Positions 34,032 to 43,055 are shown, numbered from the stretch's first letter. The stretch: DNA of 64,000 nucleotides from Chlamydiales bacterium (GCA_030681135.1 JAUXXF010000019.1:1-64000), one strand, 5' to 3'. Made by a program: numbers and translations. The notes: generated by a model not told the origin, from the letters alone.

Positions 34032-34872
34032 GGCGATCTCTATGTAATTTCACAGTCACAGGCATGCCCTGTTTAAGTCCCCAGTCGGGGTTATCGGCGT
34101 AGACGCGGATTCTGTAGACAAGATCGGTGCGAAGTTCTGTTGATTGGACGGTTTTAGGGGTAAATTCTGCAACAGGGGAGATGAAGCCAATTTTCCCGGT
34201 GTAGGTATTGCCCCCTTTTGTATCGGTAAAAATTTCAGCTTCCATGCCAGGATAAATAACGCCCAAGAGCGGCTCTGGAACGTAGGCTCTTACCCAGACT
34301 GGAGAGATGAGAGAGAGTGTATAGACAGGTTCTCCTTGAAGAACGACAGTTCCTGGTTCTCGGACTCTCGTTAAAATCGTCCCATCTGCGGGGCTATAAG
34401 CTCTTGTATTGCGAAGATTGGTTTTTGCAACTCCTAAAGTGGCGACAGCCTCTTTCACCCGCTGCTCATCTACATCTCTTGCAGTCTCTGCATTTTCATA
34501 ATCTTCTTGAGAAACGCCTCCTACTTTCACAAGCTCCTGGCGTCTTAAAAAAATTTGCTCCGTGTTTTCTAAAGATAGACGGGCTGCTTGTAGGCTTGCT
34601 TCCGCCCTTTTCACTTCATCAGCATAAGGCTGCGGATCGATCGATGCCATCAAGGCGCCTTTGGGAACAAAATCCCCCTCTTCGAAAGGCATTGAGCGCA
34701 CATTGCCGTAGACTCGAAAGCCGATGTCTACTTGTCTGACGTCGACATTGCCATAGAGCGTGATTTCGTCTTTGTGATTTTTATGGGTTAAGTTGAAAAC
34801 CAACCAAACTACCGTGCAAGTGATCAGCACGGAAATAACCACAATCAAGATGTTTTTTATCATAGGCCTCAT
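34006..34872 (-). CDS. ybhG: HlyD/YbhG-type membrane-fusion protein
   Basis: The start is placed at ATG 34872 (288 residues); ATG 34863 with an AGG just before it is equally plausible, while the TTG at 34908 is not needed. A single N-terminal helix (I-V-V-I-S-V-L-I-T-C-T-V-V-W-L-V-F) is followed by I-T-L-Y-G-N-V-D-V-R-Q-V, the standard YbhG opening, a coiled-coil hairpin (about 80-150) and the lipoyl/barrel domains with P-A-D-G-T-I-L-T-R-V. It bridges the inner-membrane exporter to an outer-membrane channel, possibly the TolC-type lipoprotein encoded near 25 kb. Its upstream region is a composite foldback repeat. Confidence 0.9.
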   Translation of the reverse strand: MRPMIKNILIVVISVLITCTVVWLVFNLTHKNHKDEITLYGNVDVRQVDIGFRVYGNVRSMPFEEGDFVPKGALMASIDPQPYADEVKRAEASLQAARLSLENTEQIFLRRQELVKVGGVSQEDYENAETARDVDEQRVKEAVATLGVAKTNLRNTRAYSPADGTILTRVREPGTVVLQGEPVYTLSLISPVWVRAYVPEPLLGVIYPGMEAEIFTDTKGGNTYTGKIGFISPVAEFTPKTVQSTELRTDLVYRIRVYADNPDWGLKQGMPVTVKLHRDRHGAPDRHP

Positions 34873-34921
34873 AATCGAGGTTTTATGATTTGAATCGTCT
34901 AAAGTCAAGGGGCGATTTGCA

Positions 34922-35144
34922 TTGGGGCTCCGCCCTAGGAGACTGTTAATGGATTTAGTTTCTGTCGATTTTAGAGTTTTTTTGAGCGAAATTTCGTTTG
35001 CTTTTAGGGGGGTAATATCGCCTTCCAGTATATGACCCCCCTAAAAGCAAACGAAATTTGGCCAAAAAAATCCCTAAAATCGACGAAACCTAAACCCATT
35101 AACAGTCTCTTACCCCGCCAAAGGACTCCGTCCTTATGGAATCC
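34922..35144. repeat. half family A element with family B palindrome inserted, second case
   Basis: TTGGGGCTCCGCCC (34922-34935) and CCCCGCCAAAGGACTCCG (from 35113) are separated by a family B palindrome (34939-35109) with arms starting GAGACTGTTAATGG and including TCGATTTTAGAG and TTTTAGGGGGGT. The split point in family A is identical to the copy at 25.9 kb although the B sequences have diverged. It fills the intergenic space upstream of the exporter operon and downstream of the second DUF4143 gene. Confidence 0.88.
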
Positions 35145-35151
35145 TAAGTTC

Positions 35152-36318
35152 TTAATATGAGTTTAAGGCTTGAGCTGCATGTCTAAAATTGAGGATTTGT
35201 GTTGTTTGAATGGATTGTTCCAGATCTCCTCCATAAATAAGAAAAGATTTGGCAGATCTCCCTTCAGCTATGGATTGGAAGCGCTGGATCGGTTTTATGA
35301 AATCTTGGACAAAGGTTTTAGATGATTTAATTTCAATGGGGATCAGGTCATGCCCTTTTTTGTAAATGACATCAACCTCATTTTTTTGCACGTCTCGGTA
35401 ATAAAAAAGAGACGGATCGAGACCTAGATTGAGCCGATATTTTTTTAATTCTAAAAGGACGGCATTTTCAAACAAATGGCCTCGAAGGGGATCTCGATGC
35501 ATTTGTGTTTCTTGCTCAATTCCCAATAAGTAACTGGCAAGACCGACATCATTAAAATAGAGTTTTGGAGACTTGATAACCCGTTTCCCAAAATTCTCAA
35601 AATAAGGAGGTAGGCGAAAGACGATAAATGAAGCTTCAAGAATGGAAATCCAGTGTTTTACTGTATGGGAAGAAAGACCGATTTCTCCGCCGATTTCTTC
35701 CATATTTAAGATTTGTCCTACGCGTCCGGCAAGGATTTGTACAAACCTCTCGAATTGCAATAAGTCTTTGACTTGAATAAGCTGCCGTAGATCTCGTTCG
35801 ACATAGGTTTGGACATAATTGCGATATGCTTTTGTCGGATCAAGTTGATCTTTGTAAATTCGAGGGTATCCTCCTTTAAGCATCCATTCATCGATAGACA
35901 AATGAAAACCAGCTTGCTCTAATTCAGATAAATTCATTGGCAACAGCGTTAATAGAGCGGTTCGTCCTGCCAAAGACTGAGAAATTGCTTCTTGCAGCTC
36001 GAGTTGATGAGAGCCGGTGAGGATAAACATCCCCTTTTGGTCTAGTTGATCTACAATAGGCTGGATATAGGAAAGAAGTTCTGGAACTCTTTGAATTTCA
36101 TCGAGAATTGCGCCGTCTGGATATTGTTCTAAAAAACTTCGAGGATCTCCCAAGGCCAAAGCTCGGATGTCAGGGAACTCCAGGTTGGCATATTTTTTGT
36201 TAGGGAAAGCTGATTTTACTAAGGTCGTTTTGCCAGACTGACGGGGGCCAAGTACTGTGACAATAGGGTAATTTTTGGCTAAGTCTAGGAGTTCTTTTTC
36301 TATATCTCGTTGAAACAT
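35152..36318 (-). CDS. DUF4143-type AAA ATPase, second member
   Basis: The 388-residue ATPase has Walker A G-P-R-Q-S-G-K-T-T (about 24-32) and Walker B A-I-L-D-E-I-Q-R-V-P (about 69-79), followed by a winged-helix-like middle and the DUF4143 C terminus with N-E-V-D-V-I then P-I-E-I-K-S. It is only distantly similar to the protein encoded at 15691 and belongs to another subgroup (Q-S-G-K-T type). It stands alone with an ATG start. The stop lies 8 bases from a family A arm. Cellular role unknown; the family recurs near mobile DNA. Confidence 0.88.
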   Translation of the reverse strand: MFQRDIEKELLDLAKNYPIVTVLGPRQSGKTTLVKSAFPNKKYANLEFPDIRALALGDPRSFLEQYPDGAILDEIQRVPELLSYIQPIVDQLDQKGMFILTGSHQLELQEAISQSLAGRTALLTLLPMNLSELEQAGFHLSIDEWMLKGGYPRIYKDQLDPTKAYRNYVQTYVERDLRQLIQVKDLLQFERFVQILAGRVGQILNMEEIGGEIGLSSHTVKHWISILEASFIVFRLPPYFENFGKRVIKSPKLYFNDVGLASYLLGIEQETQMHRDPLRGHLFENAVLLELKKYRLNLGLDPSLFYYRDVQKNEVDVIYKKGHDLIPIEIKSSKTFVQDFIKPIQRFQSIAEGRSAKSFLIYGGDLEQSIQTTQILNFRHAAQALNSY

Positions 36319-36538
36319 AATATGTTGACTTTTTTGAAGTTCAACTTCAGTTTAGTATTAAATAGCTATTTTTTGCTAGAGGAAAAGGTGAAAGAGGCTT
36401 CAGGGGTGTAGAGTGATCAAGAAGTGGCTTTGTCTAAAACCTTGCCAAAGAATATAGCTTCTTTTTTATATGCCGAAACAACCTGAAAAAATAACCGGTT
36501 TTCAAGTATCCTCTTTTTCAAATTCCTAGGAGATTTCC

Positions 36539-37540
36539 ATGTCTATAGATATAAATTTATTAAATTTTAGTGCTCAGCTTGTAGATCTTAATAAGATGCT
36601 GAGTGAAGCGAGAGCGGAAAATACGTATCTTGAAGGTCGGATCGTGACGTTCAAGGGAAGTTCGATCAGTTTGGACGCTCTTGTGAAAAAAGTTACAGCA
36701 GTTGCACGAGAGAATCTAGAAACTGCCCATTTAACGCCAGCAGAGATGGTGGCAGGTTTGGACATTACCAGAAAACTAAAGCAGTTTTATCGCGATACCG
36801 ACAAAAGCGCAGGGATCATCATCAAACTCTGCAATTGGTTAAGAGAGTTTCCTCTGTTTTCTTCTGCCACTCGTTTTACCCTTGACGAGGATAAGTTTCG
36901 CGGTTTTTCTGCCACCCAATTTTCTCTTTATTTGGGAAGCAGTTGGCCTCTGCATGAACATCCGGCCTTTGATGGGAAGATCACAGATGATGTGCATGCT
37001 CCTCAAAAACCAGTCAAAGAAGAGTGGATTAGAGCTCTTGCTACTGGCAGCGCTTCTGATAATCAACAACTCGTTGAAAACCTAAAACTAGCTCGATCGA
37101 TTCTTGTGAAGTATAAAAATGAGTCTCCAAACGAGGCTGAAGAGCCTTATGTTCGGGGGATATGTTCTGATGTAGAATTTGCACAGGATCCAATAAAATT
37201 TCTGATTTCTGAAATGATTGAGCGAGGTTTTAGCTCTGATGAGGGTCTCGAGTCTTGTGATTTTCCAAGAGCATTTATCATAGGCCAGATTCCAAGTTTT
37301 GGAGAGAAAGCGAGCTCTAAAGACTACTTAAGATCTATTGCCGAAGAGCGTTTCAAAGAGGCTCCGAACAAGCAAGAAATCATGGAATGCTTTTTGGGAT
37401 CTCTTGAAAGTAAGGGCGTTACTGACGCATTAGCTCGCGGGCTGGAGCAGTTTGAAAAGGGAACGTTGGGAATGTTTAAGTTTGCTGATGACCTGTGGAG
37501 AGAAGCATTCTTGATTTTCCCTGGGGCGGAGAGAGTGTAA
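36539..37540 (+). CDS. hypothetical protein, 333 aa
   Basis: This soluble, mostly helical protein has no signal peptide, membrane helix or recognised motif. A strong ribosome-binding site (TAGGAGA) lies 7 bases before the ATG. The N-terminal 30 residues look like a short amphipathic helix pair, and a K-L-K-Q-F-Y-R-D segment occurs near 80. The context (flanked by a DUF4143 ATPase and a coiled-coil protein, both accessory) suggests a lineage-specific protein, perhaps an effector. The 219-base region upstream contains a short stretch resembling the N terminus of the 11-kb adhesin but no gene. Confidence 0.65.
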   Translation: MSIDINLLNFSAQLVDLNKMLSEARAENTYLEGRIVTFKGSSISLDALVKKVTAVARENLETAHLTPAEMVAGLDITRKLKQFYRDTDKSAGIIIKLCNWLREFPLFSSATRFTLDEDKFRGFSATQFSLYLGSSWPLHEHPAFDGKITDDVHAPQKPVKEEWIRALATGSASDNQQLVENLKLARSILVKYKNESPNEAEEPYVRGICSDVEFAQDPIKFLISEMIERGFSSDEGLESCDFPRAFIIGQIPSFGEKASSKDYLRSIAEERFKEAPNKQEIMECFLGSLESKGVTDALARGLEQFEKGTLGMFKFADDLWREAFLIFPGAERV

Positions 37541-37653
37541 ATGGTCAAGGAAGACTACGACTAGGGGTCGTTTTGAGAGTTTTGCATATTTTAGCCGCCA
37601 TTGTGACTAAAATTAGAGGGATTAAGGGTGGGTGAGAAGTGTTGGGGTAGGCT

Positions 37654-37680
37654 AACCGTCCCAAGGAAGGTGGGACGGTT
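37654..37680. terminator. bidirectional hairpin between convergent genes
   Basis: A perfect 10-bp stem AACCGTCCCA/TGGGACGGTT with a 7-base loop lies between two converging genes, 14 bases from the end of the minus-strand one. There is no T-run on either side. Confidence 0.55.
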
Positions 37681-37693
37681 ATGAATGGATTGG

Positions 37694-38893
37694 TTATCGG
37701 ATGTTTTCTAGTTTTGTTTTGTATTGTTGGTCTAGTTCGCGGAACATTTCTTTATTGTTGTTAAAGTACATGTATTTCTGCCTTTCTAGAGATCCTATGT
37801 CTGTTTTGATTTTATTTTTTTTCGTTTCGTCGTTGCTTTTACGTAGTTTTTTGTGAAAACCTATTAGTCTTTCGTTTATGTTATTTATCTTTTGTTTAAT
37901 CTCTTCTTCTGTTGGTCCTCTTTTTTTTGTGGGCTGTTTTGTGCTTATAGTAGCTGCTTTGCTATGTTCCGCTACAACATGATCTGGTCTTGCAGTATTT
38001 AATATTACTGATGCTATTGGATTTTGGGTATTAGATAATGCGGTTGGAGCTTCTTCTTTTTTGTCTGCTATAAGGTCTTTTGTGCTACTCTTTAGATTGT
38101 CAATATTTTCGGCAGGTTTTTGGGGGCCTATTTCTTTGTTTAAAATAAAATCTCTTTTAAAATCATTTATCATTTGTTGAAAGTCTTCAAGTTCGTCTTC
38201 TTCTTTTCGTATTAATTCATTTTCTTCAAAAGATTTTTCAGCAAGTGGCAAGTAAATATTTATTGCCTCTGCTATGGCTTTTTGGTCTTCCGGGTTGTCC
38301 TGGTGAGAGTAAATTACTTTCTTCGCAGGGGACGTTACTGGAGTGACATTTTGAGCGGAATCAACCTCTTTTGATTCTTGTTCGACAGTTGAAGGATTGA
38401 ATGTTTGTTGCGCAACTTTTTCAACATCCTGAGGTATTTCGCTCATCTGAATAACGAAAGGAGATTCTTTAACACATTCTTTTCTTATATTTATTAGTCT
38501 AGTTTTGAGATTTATAACTAATTCTCCTGAATCTTCATTTTTTATCCTTTCATCTAACTCTTCTATCAAAGTATCGATCTTATCGGTTTCTGTGAGTAAA
38601 TCGTCTGGCTGCTTACTTTTTAGCTCGTTTATGTAAGCTGTTATTCCCAAGATTCTTTCTGCTTTTTGGTCTACAACTTTTTTTTCTAGGTCTACTTGAG
38701 AAGAAGTAACCGTTATATCCCGGGGATTTTTTGGAACGAATACAGGGGTAGTGCTTGCCGATTTATTTAATGAAAAGAAATTAGATATTGCTACTTTAAC
38801 CTTGTTAATAAGGGAGGTTATTTCTTGTATTGCAGGCTGTGCTATGTCTCGAATCTGTTCTACTGCTGAATTGGCTATTCTTTTAATTGTCAT
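37694..38893 (-). CDS. coiled-coil hypothetical protein, AT-rich gene
   Basis: This 399-residue hydrophilic protein is dominated by Lys, Glu, Asn and Ser, with coiled-coil segments at about 60-140 and 330-399 and a low-complexity middle. No membrane segment is clear. The coding sequence is noticeably more AT-rich than neighbours such as glgC, which suggests recent acquisition or relaxed composition as in many effector genes. No ribosome-binding site of consensus strength is visible. No family is recognised; a secreted or cytoplasmic-scaffold role is speculation. Confidence 0.65.
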   Translation of the reverse strand: MTIKRIANSAVEQIRDIAQPAIQEITSLINKVKVAISNFFSLNKSASTTPVFVPKNPRDITVTSSQVDLEKKVVDQKAERILGITAYINELKSKQPDDLLTETDKIDTLIEELDERIKNEDSGELVINLKTRLINIRKECVKESPFVIQMSEIPQDVEKVAQQTFNPSTVEQESKEVDSAQNVTPVTSPAKKVIYSHQDNPEDQKAIAEAINIYLPLAEKSFEENELIRKEEDELEDFQQMINDFKRDFILNKEIGPQKPAENIDNLKSSTKDLIADKKEEAPTALSNTQNPIASVILNTARPDHVVAEHSKAATISTKQPTKKRGPTEEEIKQKINNINERLIGFHKKLRKSNDETKKNKIKTDIGSLERQKYMYFNNNKEMFRELDQQYKTKLENIR

Positions 38894-38998
38894 AATTACA
38901 CCTTTATTAAATAAATATAATTCAATTATATCACTTTAATAATTAAAAATCAATGCATTTTTAAGTGGTTAATATGTAATTAGATGTGCTTTATAGTA

Positions 38999-39769
38999 TT
39001 AAATTAAATAAACAGGCTGGAAGCGAATATAATCAGAGGAAGTAAGGACGTACCGTATGGGGTTTGTTTCGTCTTTTTCGTGTAACTCATTGTTATTAAA
39101 TAAGTTACATCCTTCCTTGAGGTTGTGGAGGTGTCCAAAGACACAAATGTCGATCTTGTATTCCTCGAGAATCTTAGAGGCTCTAGAGGGGGCCAGGTTG
39201 GCGCCGATGGGGGGATAATGGGTCATGGCGATCCGGAGCTTGGCTTCCTTGTTTAGGGCTGATAGGCTCATTTTAAGCCTTTCTAGCTCCCTTTCAAAGA
39301 GCTTATCCGTCAAGTCCTCTTGGATGCGTTCTTCGGGGTCTTTGGCCCGGGGGTTTTCCCGGAAGTCGACATAGGCAGAAAAGCTATATTCTGGGGTGTC
39401 CCAGAGGCGGGCTCCTCCGATGGCTATCCCTTGGTAGAAAAAGGCGTTATTTTGGATGATATGGATGGAGGGCGGTAGAGCCTTAGTGACTTTCGATAAA
39501 GAGCCCCACCAGTAGTCATGGTTGCCTTTGATCATCACTTTGGTGCCGGGAAGCTGATGGATCCACTGTAGATCTGCGATGGCGTCTTCGAGTTTCATGG
39601 CCCAGGAGATGTCTCCTGGAATCAAGACTAAATCTTCGGGCGCAATGGAGTGTTTCCAGTTTTTTTCGATTTGCTGGGCGTGATCTTGCCAGCCAGGTCC
39701 GAAGACGTCCATGCTCTTATTGGCCACGCCGAAACTTAAGTGAAGATCTCCAATAGCCCAAATTTTCAT
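38999..39769 (-). CDS. calcineurin-like metallophosphoesterase
   Basis: The 256-residue enzyme shows the metal-binding motifs of the family in order: G-D-L-H-L-S (residue about 8), P-G-D-I-S-W (about 52), K-G-N-H-D-Y-W-W (about 79), M-T-H-Y-P-P (about 182) and G-H-L-H (about 214). The ATG at 39769 overlaps the acetyltransferase stop (ATGA), so the upstream TTG is not needed. Its natural substrate is unknown. From memory a homologue sits next to glgC in Chlamydia too, so the gene order is ancestral. Confidence 0.9.
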   Translation of the reverse strand: MKIWAIGDLHLSFGVANKSMDVFGPGWQDHAQQIEKNWKHSIAPEDLVLIPGDISWAMKLEDAIADLQWIHQLPGTKVMIKGNHDYWWGSLSKVTKALPPSIHIIQNNAFFYQGIAIGGARLWDTPEYSFSAYVDFRENPRAKDPEERIQEDLTDKLFERELERLKMSLSALNKEAKLRIAMTHYPPIGANLAPSRASKILEEYKIDICVFGHLHNLKEGCNLFNNNELHEKDETNPIRYVLTSSDYIRFQPVYLI

Positions 39770-40314
39770 ATGCAAAGGTCGTATTTCATCACGGTAATTT
39801 CATGGCCTCGAAAGGGGCGCGTTGTAACGGTATGAGCGCCTTGTCTTGTATACCATTTTACATTACGAGGATTTGAAGTATAAAACCAAATTTTCTGATG
39901 CCCTAATCGTTTTGCGAGAATAGTCAGGGCTTTTGCTGCGGTTTCTGCTAGCTTTTTGCCTCTTTCTTCAGGGATGATATGAAAGCTGCCTCCCCAGGGA
40001 TTCCCGTCTTCTAAGTCAGCAAGCTCTGGTTCTGTTTGATCTTCTAATGAGATCAGGCCAATGGGCTGGACTGCTTTAAAGAGGAGCAGTGTAAGAGGAA
40101 GTTTGTCGTCATGAAGACGTTCGGCAAATCCATTGATGAGTTTTTCTTTGGTCAATGAATCATCATAACAATGCCAATTTGCATATTCCCATTCAGCAAT
40201 GAGAGGGACCCATTCTGGATAGCATTTTAGAAAATCTATGCGGAGATTAAGGGGAGAAAAAAGCTCTTTATTGAGTTCAGTGAGAGCTTGTTTAAAAAAG
40301 ATTTTTGCCGACAT
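39766..40314 (-). CDS. GNAT-family N-acetyltransferase
   Basis: The start is set at ATG 40314 after GGGAG, giving 182 residues. The acetyl-CoA-binding segment follows the GNAT motif A pattern near residues 115-135 (H-I-I-P-E-E-R-G-K-K-L-A-E-T-A), then a strand with I-W-F-Y-T-S-N-P and Y-T-R-Q-G-A near the C terminus. The substrate cannot be told. It is located between glgC and the phosphoesterase and coupled to the latter by a 4-base overlap. A small-molecule or protein N-acetyltransferase are both possible. Confidence 0.82.
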   Translation of the reverse strand: MSAKIFFKQALTELNKELFSPLNLRIDFLKCYPEWVPLIAEWEYANWHCYDDSLTKEKLINGFAERLHDDKLPLTLLLFKAVQPIGLISLEDQTEPELADLEDGNPWGGSFHIIPEERGKKLAETAAKALTILAKRLGHQKIWFYTSNPRNVKWYTRQGAHTVTTRPFRGHEITVMKYDLCI

Positions 40315-40336
40315 CAGTCTCCCTTTATGTGCAACG

Positions 40337-41626
40337 TCACAATACAAAATCGTCTGGCAATTGTGCGCCGGCGGTCACGATGATGATCCCATCGCGGATA
40401 AAAATCTTATCGCCGTCATAGTGGCTTAGATTTTCTTGGTTGATAAGGCGCACTCGATTGCCTATCCGAACATGTTCGTCGATAATCGCTTTTTCAATCA
40501 AACAATTTTCTCCAATCCAAAAATCGTATTCAAGAGGTTTGTCTTCGTGAAGGGGAGGCATGTAAAAATGATTGCCCATGAGCACGCTATCTCGAATGAT
40601 GGTTCCTTGCTTGATATGCGAGCGGAGTCCGATCACAGAGTGTACAATTTCAGCAGCTTCAATAATGCACCCTTCACAGATGATCGATTGAGTGATTTTC
40701 GTGCAGGAGATTTTAGGGCCGGGAAGATAGGTAGGGCGCGTGTAGATGGGGTTTCTTTCATCGTAGGTGTTTAGGCATTGATTCGTCTGGGTAAGGACTA
40801 GGTTGGCCTCGTAGTAGGAAACGACTGTGCCGATGTCTTCCCAGTAGCCGTTATAGATGTATCCGACGGTCCGTTTTGTTTCGATGGCCGTATATAAGAT
40901 ATGTTTACCAAAATCTTCCCCGGGATCTTTGGCTAAAAGATCAATGAGCGCGTCTCTTGTAAACACATAAATCCCCATGGAGCCTAAAAAATGTGTCTCG
41001 CTCCGAGCGTTGAGGGAGCGTTTTCGATAAAACTCTTCCGATAGGGCAAAGCGGTCCATTGCCTCGATCGTGTCTGGTTTTTCATGAAAAGCTTCGGCTT
41101 TATCTTCAGGATCTAGAGAAAGCAGCCCCATGCGGCGAGCTTCTTTTCCCGGCACAGGCAGGCACGCAATGGTGACGTCTGCCTCTTTATCTCTTGCAAA
41201 TTCCACCATCTCCTGGAAATTGATGTTATAAAGCTGGTCTCCGCAAAGAATGAGGAAATAATCTGCAGAGGCTCTAAGCAGCGTGGGCAAGGTTTTTCGG
41301 ACGGCGTCCGCAGAGCCTAAAAACCACTGGATTTCACCTAGTTCATCTTTTTCAGGCAAAAGCACTTCGACAGATCCTGGATGGTAGGGATCAAAATGGT
41401 AGGTTTGGTGAATGTGATGCTGCAATTCTGTCGAGAGATGCTGGGCGAGAATGAAAATTTGTCTAAAATCGGAGTTGAGAGAATTGGAGATCGGGACGTC
41501 AATGAGCTTGTAGCGTCCTCCGTAGGAGACTGCTGGTTTGCAGTGGTGCAAGGTGAGGGGATGCAGGCGTGTCCCTTGTCCTCCTGCTAAAATAATAGTG
41601 GCTACTCGAAGAGGATTTTTGGGCAT
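40337..41626 (-). CDS. glgC: glucose-1-phosphate adenylyltransferase
   Basis: GlgC makes ADP-glucose from glucose-1-phosphate and ATP, the committed step of glycogen synthesis. The 429 residues match the family: G-G-Q-G-T-R-L-H-P-L-T near residue 15, P-A-V-S-Y-G-G-R-Y-K-L-I-D near 31, C-G-D-Q-L-Y near 126, and a left-handed beta-helix C terminus with I-I-R-D-S-V-L-M-G. Chlamydiae are known for glycogen metabolism and for conserving glgC. It heads a three-gene minus-strand operon. The upstream region holds a symmetrical operator-like sequence shared with the divergent AAA gene. Confidence 0.95.
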   Translation of the reverse strand: MPKNPLRVATIILAGGQGTRLHPLTLHHCKPAVSYGGRYKLIDVPISNSLNSDFRQIFILAQHLSTELQHHIHQTYHFDPYHPGSVEVLLPEKDELGEIQWFLGSADAVRKTLPTLLRASADYFLILCGDQLYNINFQEMVEFARDKEADVTIACLPVPGKEARRMGLLSLDPEDKAEAFHEKPDTIEAMDRFALSEEFYRKRSLNARSETHFLGSMGIYVFTRDALIDLLAKDPGEDFGKHILYTAIETKRTVGYIYNGYWEDIGTVVSYYEANLVLTQTNQCLNTYDERNPIYTRPTYLPGPKISCTKITQSIICEGCIIEAAEIVHSVIGLRSHIKQGTIIRDSVLMGNHFYMPPLHEDKPLEYDFWIGENCLIEKAIIDEHVRIGNRVRLINQENLSHYDGDKIFIRDGIIIVTAGAQLPDDFVL

Positions 41627-41727
41627 AGATCTGGGCGGTACTTATTTGACATCAAAATCGCACCATACATGAGAGGAGATTTTTTTTTGCAAGAGAATGC
41701 AAGTTTAATTTTTAGGGGGCTCTCAAA

Positions 41728-41773
41728 AGTTATAGCTAGTTATAGTGAGTTTTTGCTATAACTGGTTATAACT
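41728..41773. promoter_or_regulatory. symmetrical operator with four AGTTATAG half-sites
   Basis: Two direct AGTTATAG units (41728-41735 and 41738-41745) are followed, after a 10-base spacer, by two inverted units (CTATAACT at 41756 and TTATAACT at 41766). The second inverted unit ends 8 bases before the AAA gene's ATG. The arrangement looks like a binding site for a dimeric repressor or an autoregulator. It lies between divergent glgC and the AAA gene, so it could control one or both. Confidence 0.6.
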
Positions 41774-41781
41774 TGCTATAA

Positions 41782-42984
41782 ATGGAAGCTGTCATGGATC
41801 CAATCAATAATCCTTTTTCTCCTGGAGCGGGTTCTCCTCCACCTGAACTGGTGGGAAGAAGCCTCGATTTAGAACAGGCCCGGATTCTCCTCGGAAGGGT
41901 TCTGCAAAAACGACCTGAAAAGAGCATGTTACTTACAGGGCTTCGGGGCGTAGGAAAGACTGTGCTTCTCAAGGAGATCCAGTATTTAGCGAACAAACTG
42001 GGCTATCGGACGCTATTCATTGAAGCTCATGAAAATAAACCGTTGGCTTCTTTGCTCATTCCTTATCTGCGCGGCCTACTGTTTGAAATGAACCGCGTGG
42101 CTGGAGTCAGCGAAAAAGTCAGACGTGGATTGAGGATTCTTCGTAGTTTTATCGGTGCAGTCAAGCTGACGATCCACGATATTACGATCGGAATAGACAT
42201 TGAACCAGAGGAAGGTTCGGCAGATAGCGGGGATTTAGAAGTCGATTTGCCGGATCTTTTCCTTGCGATTGGGGAAGCTGCGGAAGACTGTAAGTGCGCC
42301 GTTGCTCTTCTCATTGATGAGATTCAATACTTCAATCAGAAAGAACTCGGTGCACTCATCATGGCGATGCACAAAGTCCAGCAACATCAACTCCCTCTGG
42401 TTCTCTTCGGAACGGGGCTGCCTCTATTGCCTGGTCTTGCAGGCGAGGCGAAATCTTATTCAGAGAGGCTTTTTAACTTTCCAGATATTGGAGCGCTCTC
42501 TCAAGCTGATGCTGCGAAAGCTATAGAAGAGCCGGCGCGGGCTGCTGGCGTCTATTTTGAAGAGTCTGCTGTGGAAGAGATCTATCGTTTAACAAACGGC
42601 TATCCCTACTTTCTGCAAGAATGGGCTTACCAGGTTTGGAATTTGGCCTCTGCAAGTCCAATTACTCTCCAAATTGTTCAAGAAGCCACTGAGCAGGTGA
42701 TCCCTCGTCTCGACAAAAATTTCTTCAAAGTCCGTTTTGAGAGGCTTACCCCCAATGAAAAGTTTTTCCTGCGAGCAATGGCTGAGCTCGGTCCTGGAGT
42801 TCATCGTATTGGAGAACTTGCTGCTCTTCTCAACATTAAACCTAGTAGCTTGAGTCCCGTACGGGCTGACTTGATCAAAAAAGGGATGATTTATAGTCCT
42901 GCCTATGGAGAGCTTGCATTTACGGTTCCTCTATTCGATAAGTTCATGATCCGAACGATTCCTGATTTGAAATTGCCTGTTTAA
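41782..42984 (+). CDS. AAA-type ATPase with ORC1/CDC6-like fold
   Basis: This 400-residue P-loop ATPase has Walker A G-L-R-G-V-G-K-T-V (about 52-60) and Walker B C-A-V-A-L-L-I-D-E-I-Q-Y (about 173-184). A sensor-like region and a C-terminal winged-helix-like segment (G-E-L-A-A-L-L-N-I-K-P-S-S-L) follow, which gives it a predicted DNA-binding ability. Such AAA_16-type proteins occur in mobile elements, toxin systems and as regulators. Its ATG is almost adjacent to a four-site operator, compatible with autoregulation. No partner gene is adjacent on the same strand within the next 70 bases. Confidence 0.85.
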   Translation: MEAVMDPINNPFSPGAGSPPPELVGRSLDLEQARILLGRVLQKRPEKSMLLTGLRGVGKTVLLKEIQYLANKLGYRTLFIEAHENKPLASLLIPYLRGLLFEMNRVAGVSEKVRRGLRILRSFIGAVKLTIHDITIGIDIEPEEGSADSGDLEVDLPDLFLAIGEAAEDCKCAVALLIDEIQYFNQKELGALIMAMHKVQQHQLPLVLFGTGLPLLPGLAGEAKSYSERLFNFPDIGALSQADAAKAIEEPARAAGVYFEESAVEEIYRLTNGYPYFLQEWAYQVWNLASASPITLQIVQEATEQVIPRLDKNFFKVRFERLTPNEKFFLRAMAELGPGVHRIGELAALLNIKPSSLSPVRADLIKKGMIYSPAYGELAFTVPLFDKFMIRTIPDLKLPV

Positions 42985-43055
42985 CAGTTCCTTAATAAAC
43001 ATGACTCTTGAAAATTCCTTAAAATTGGTTTATGCCTCAAATTTTGAGGTATTGG

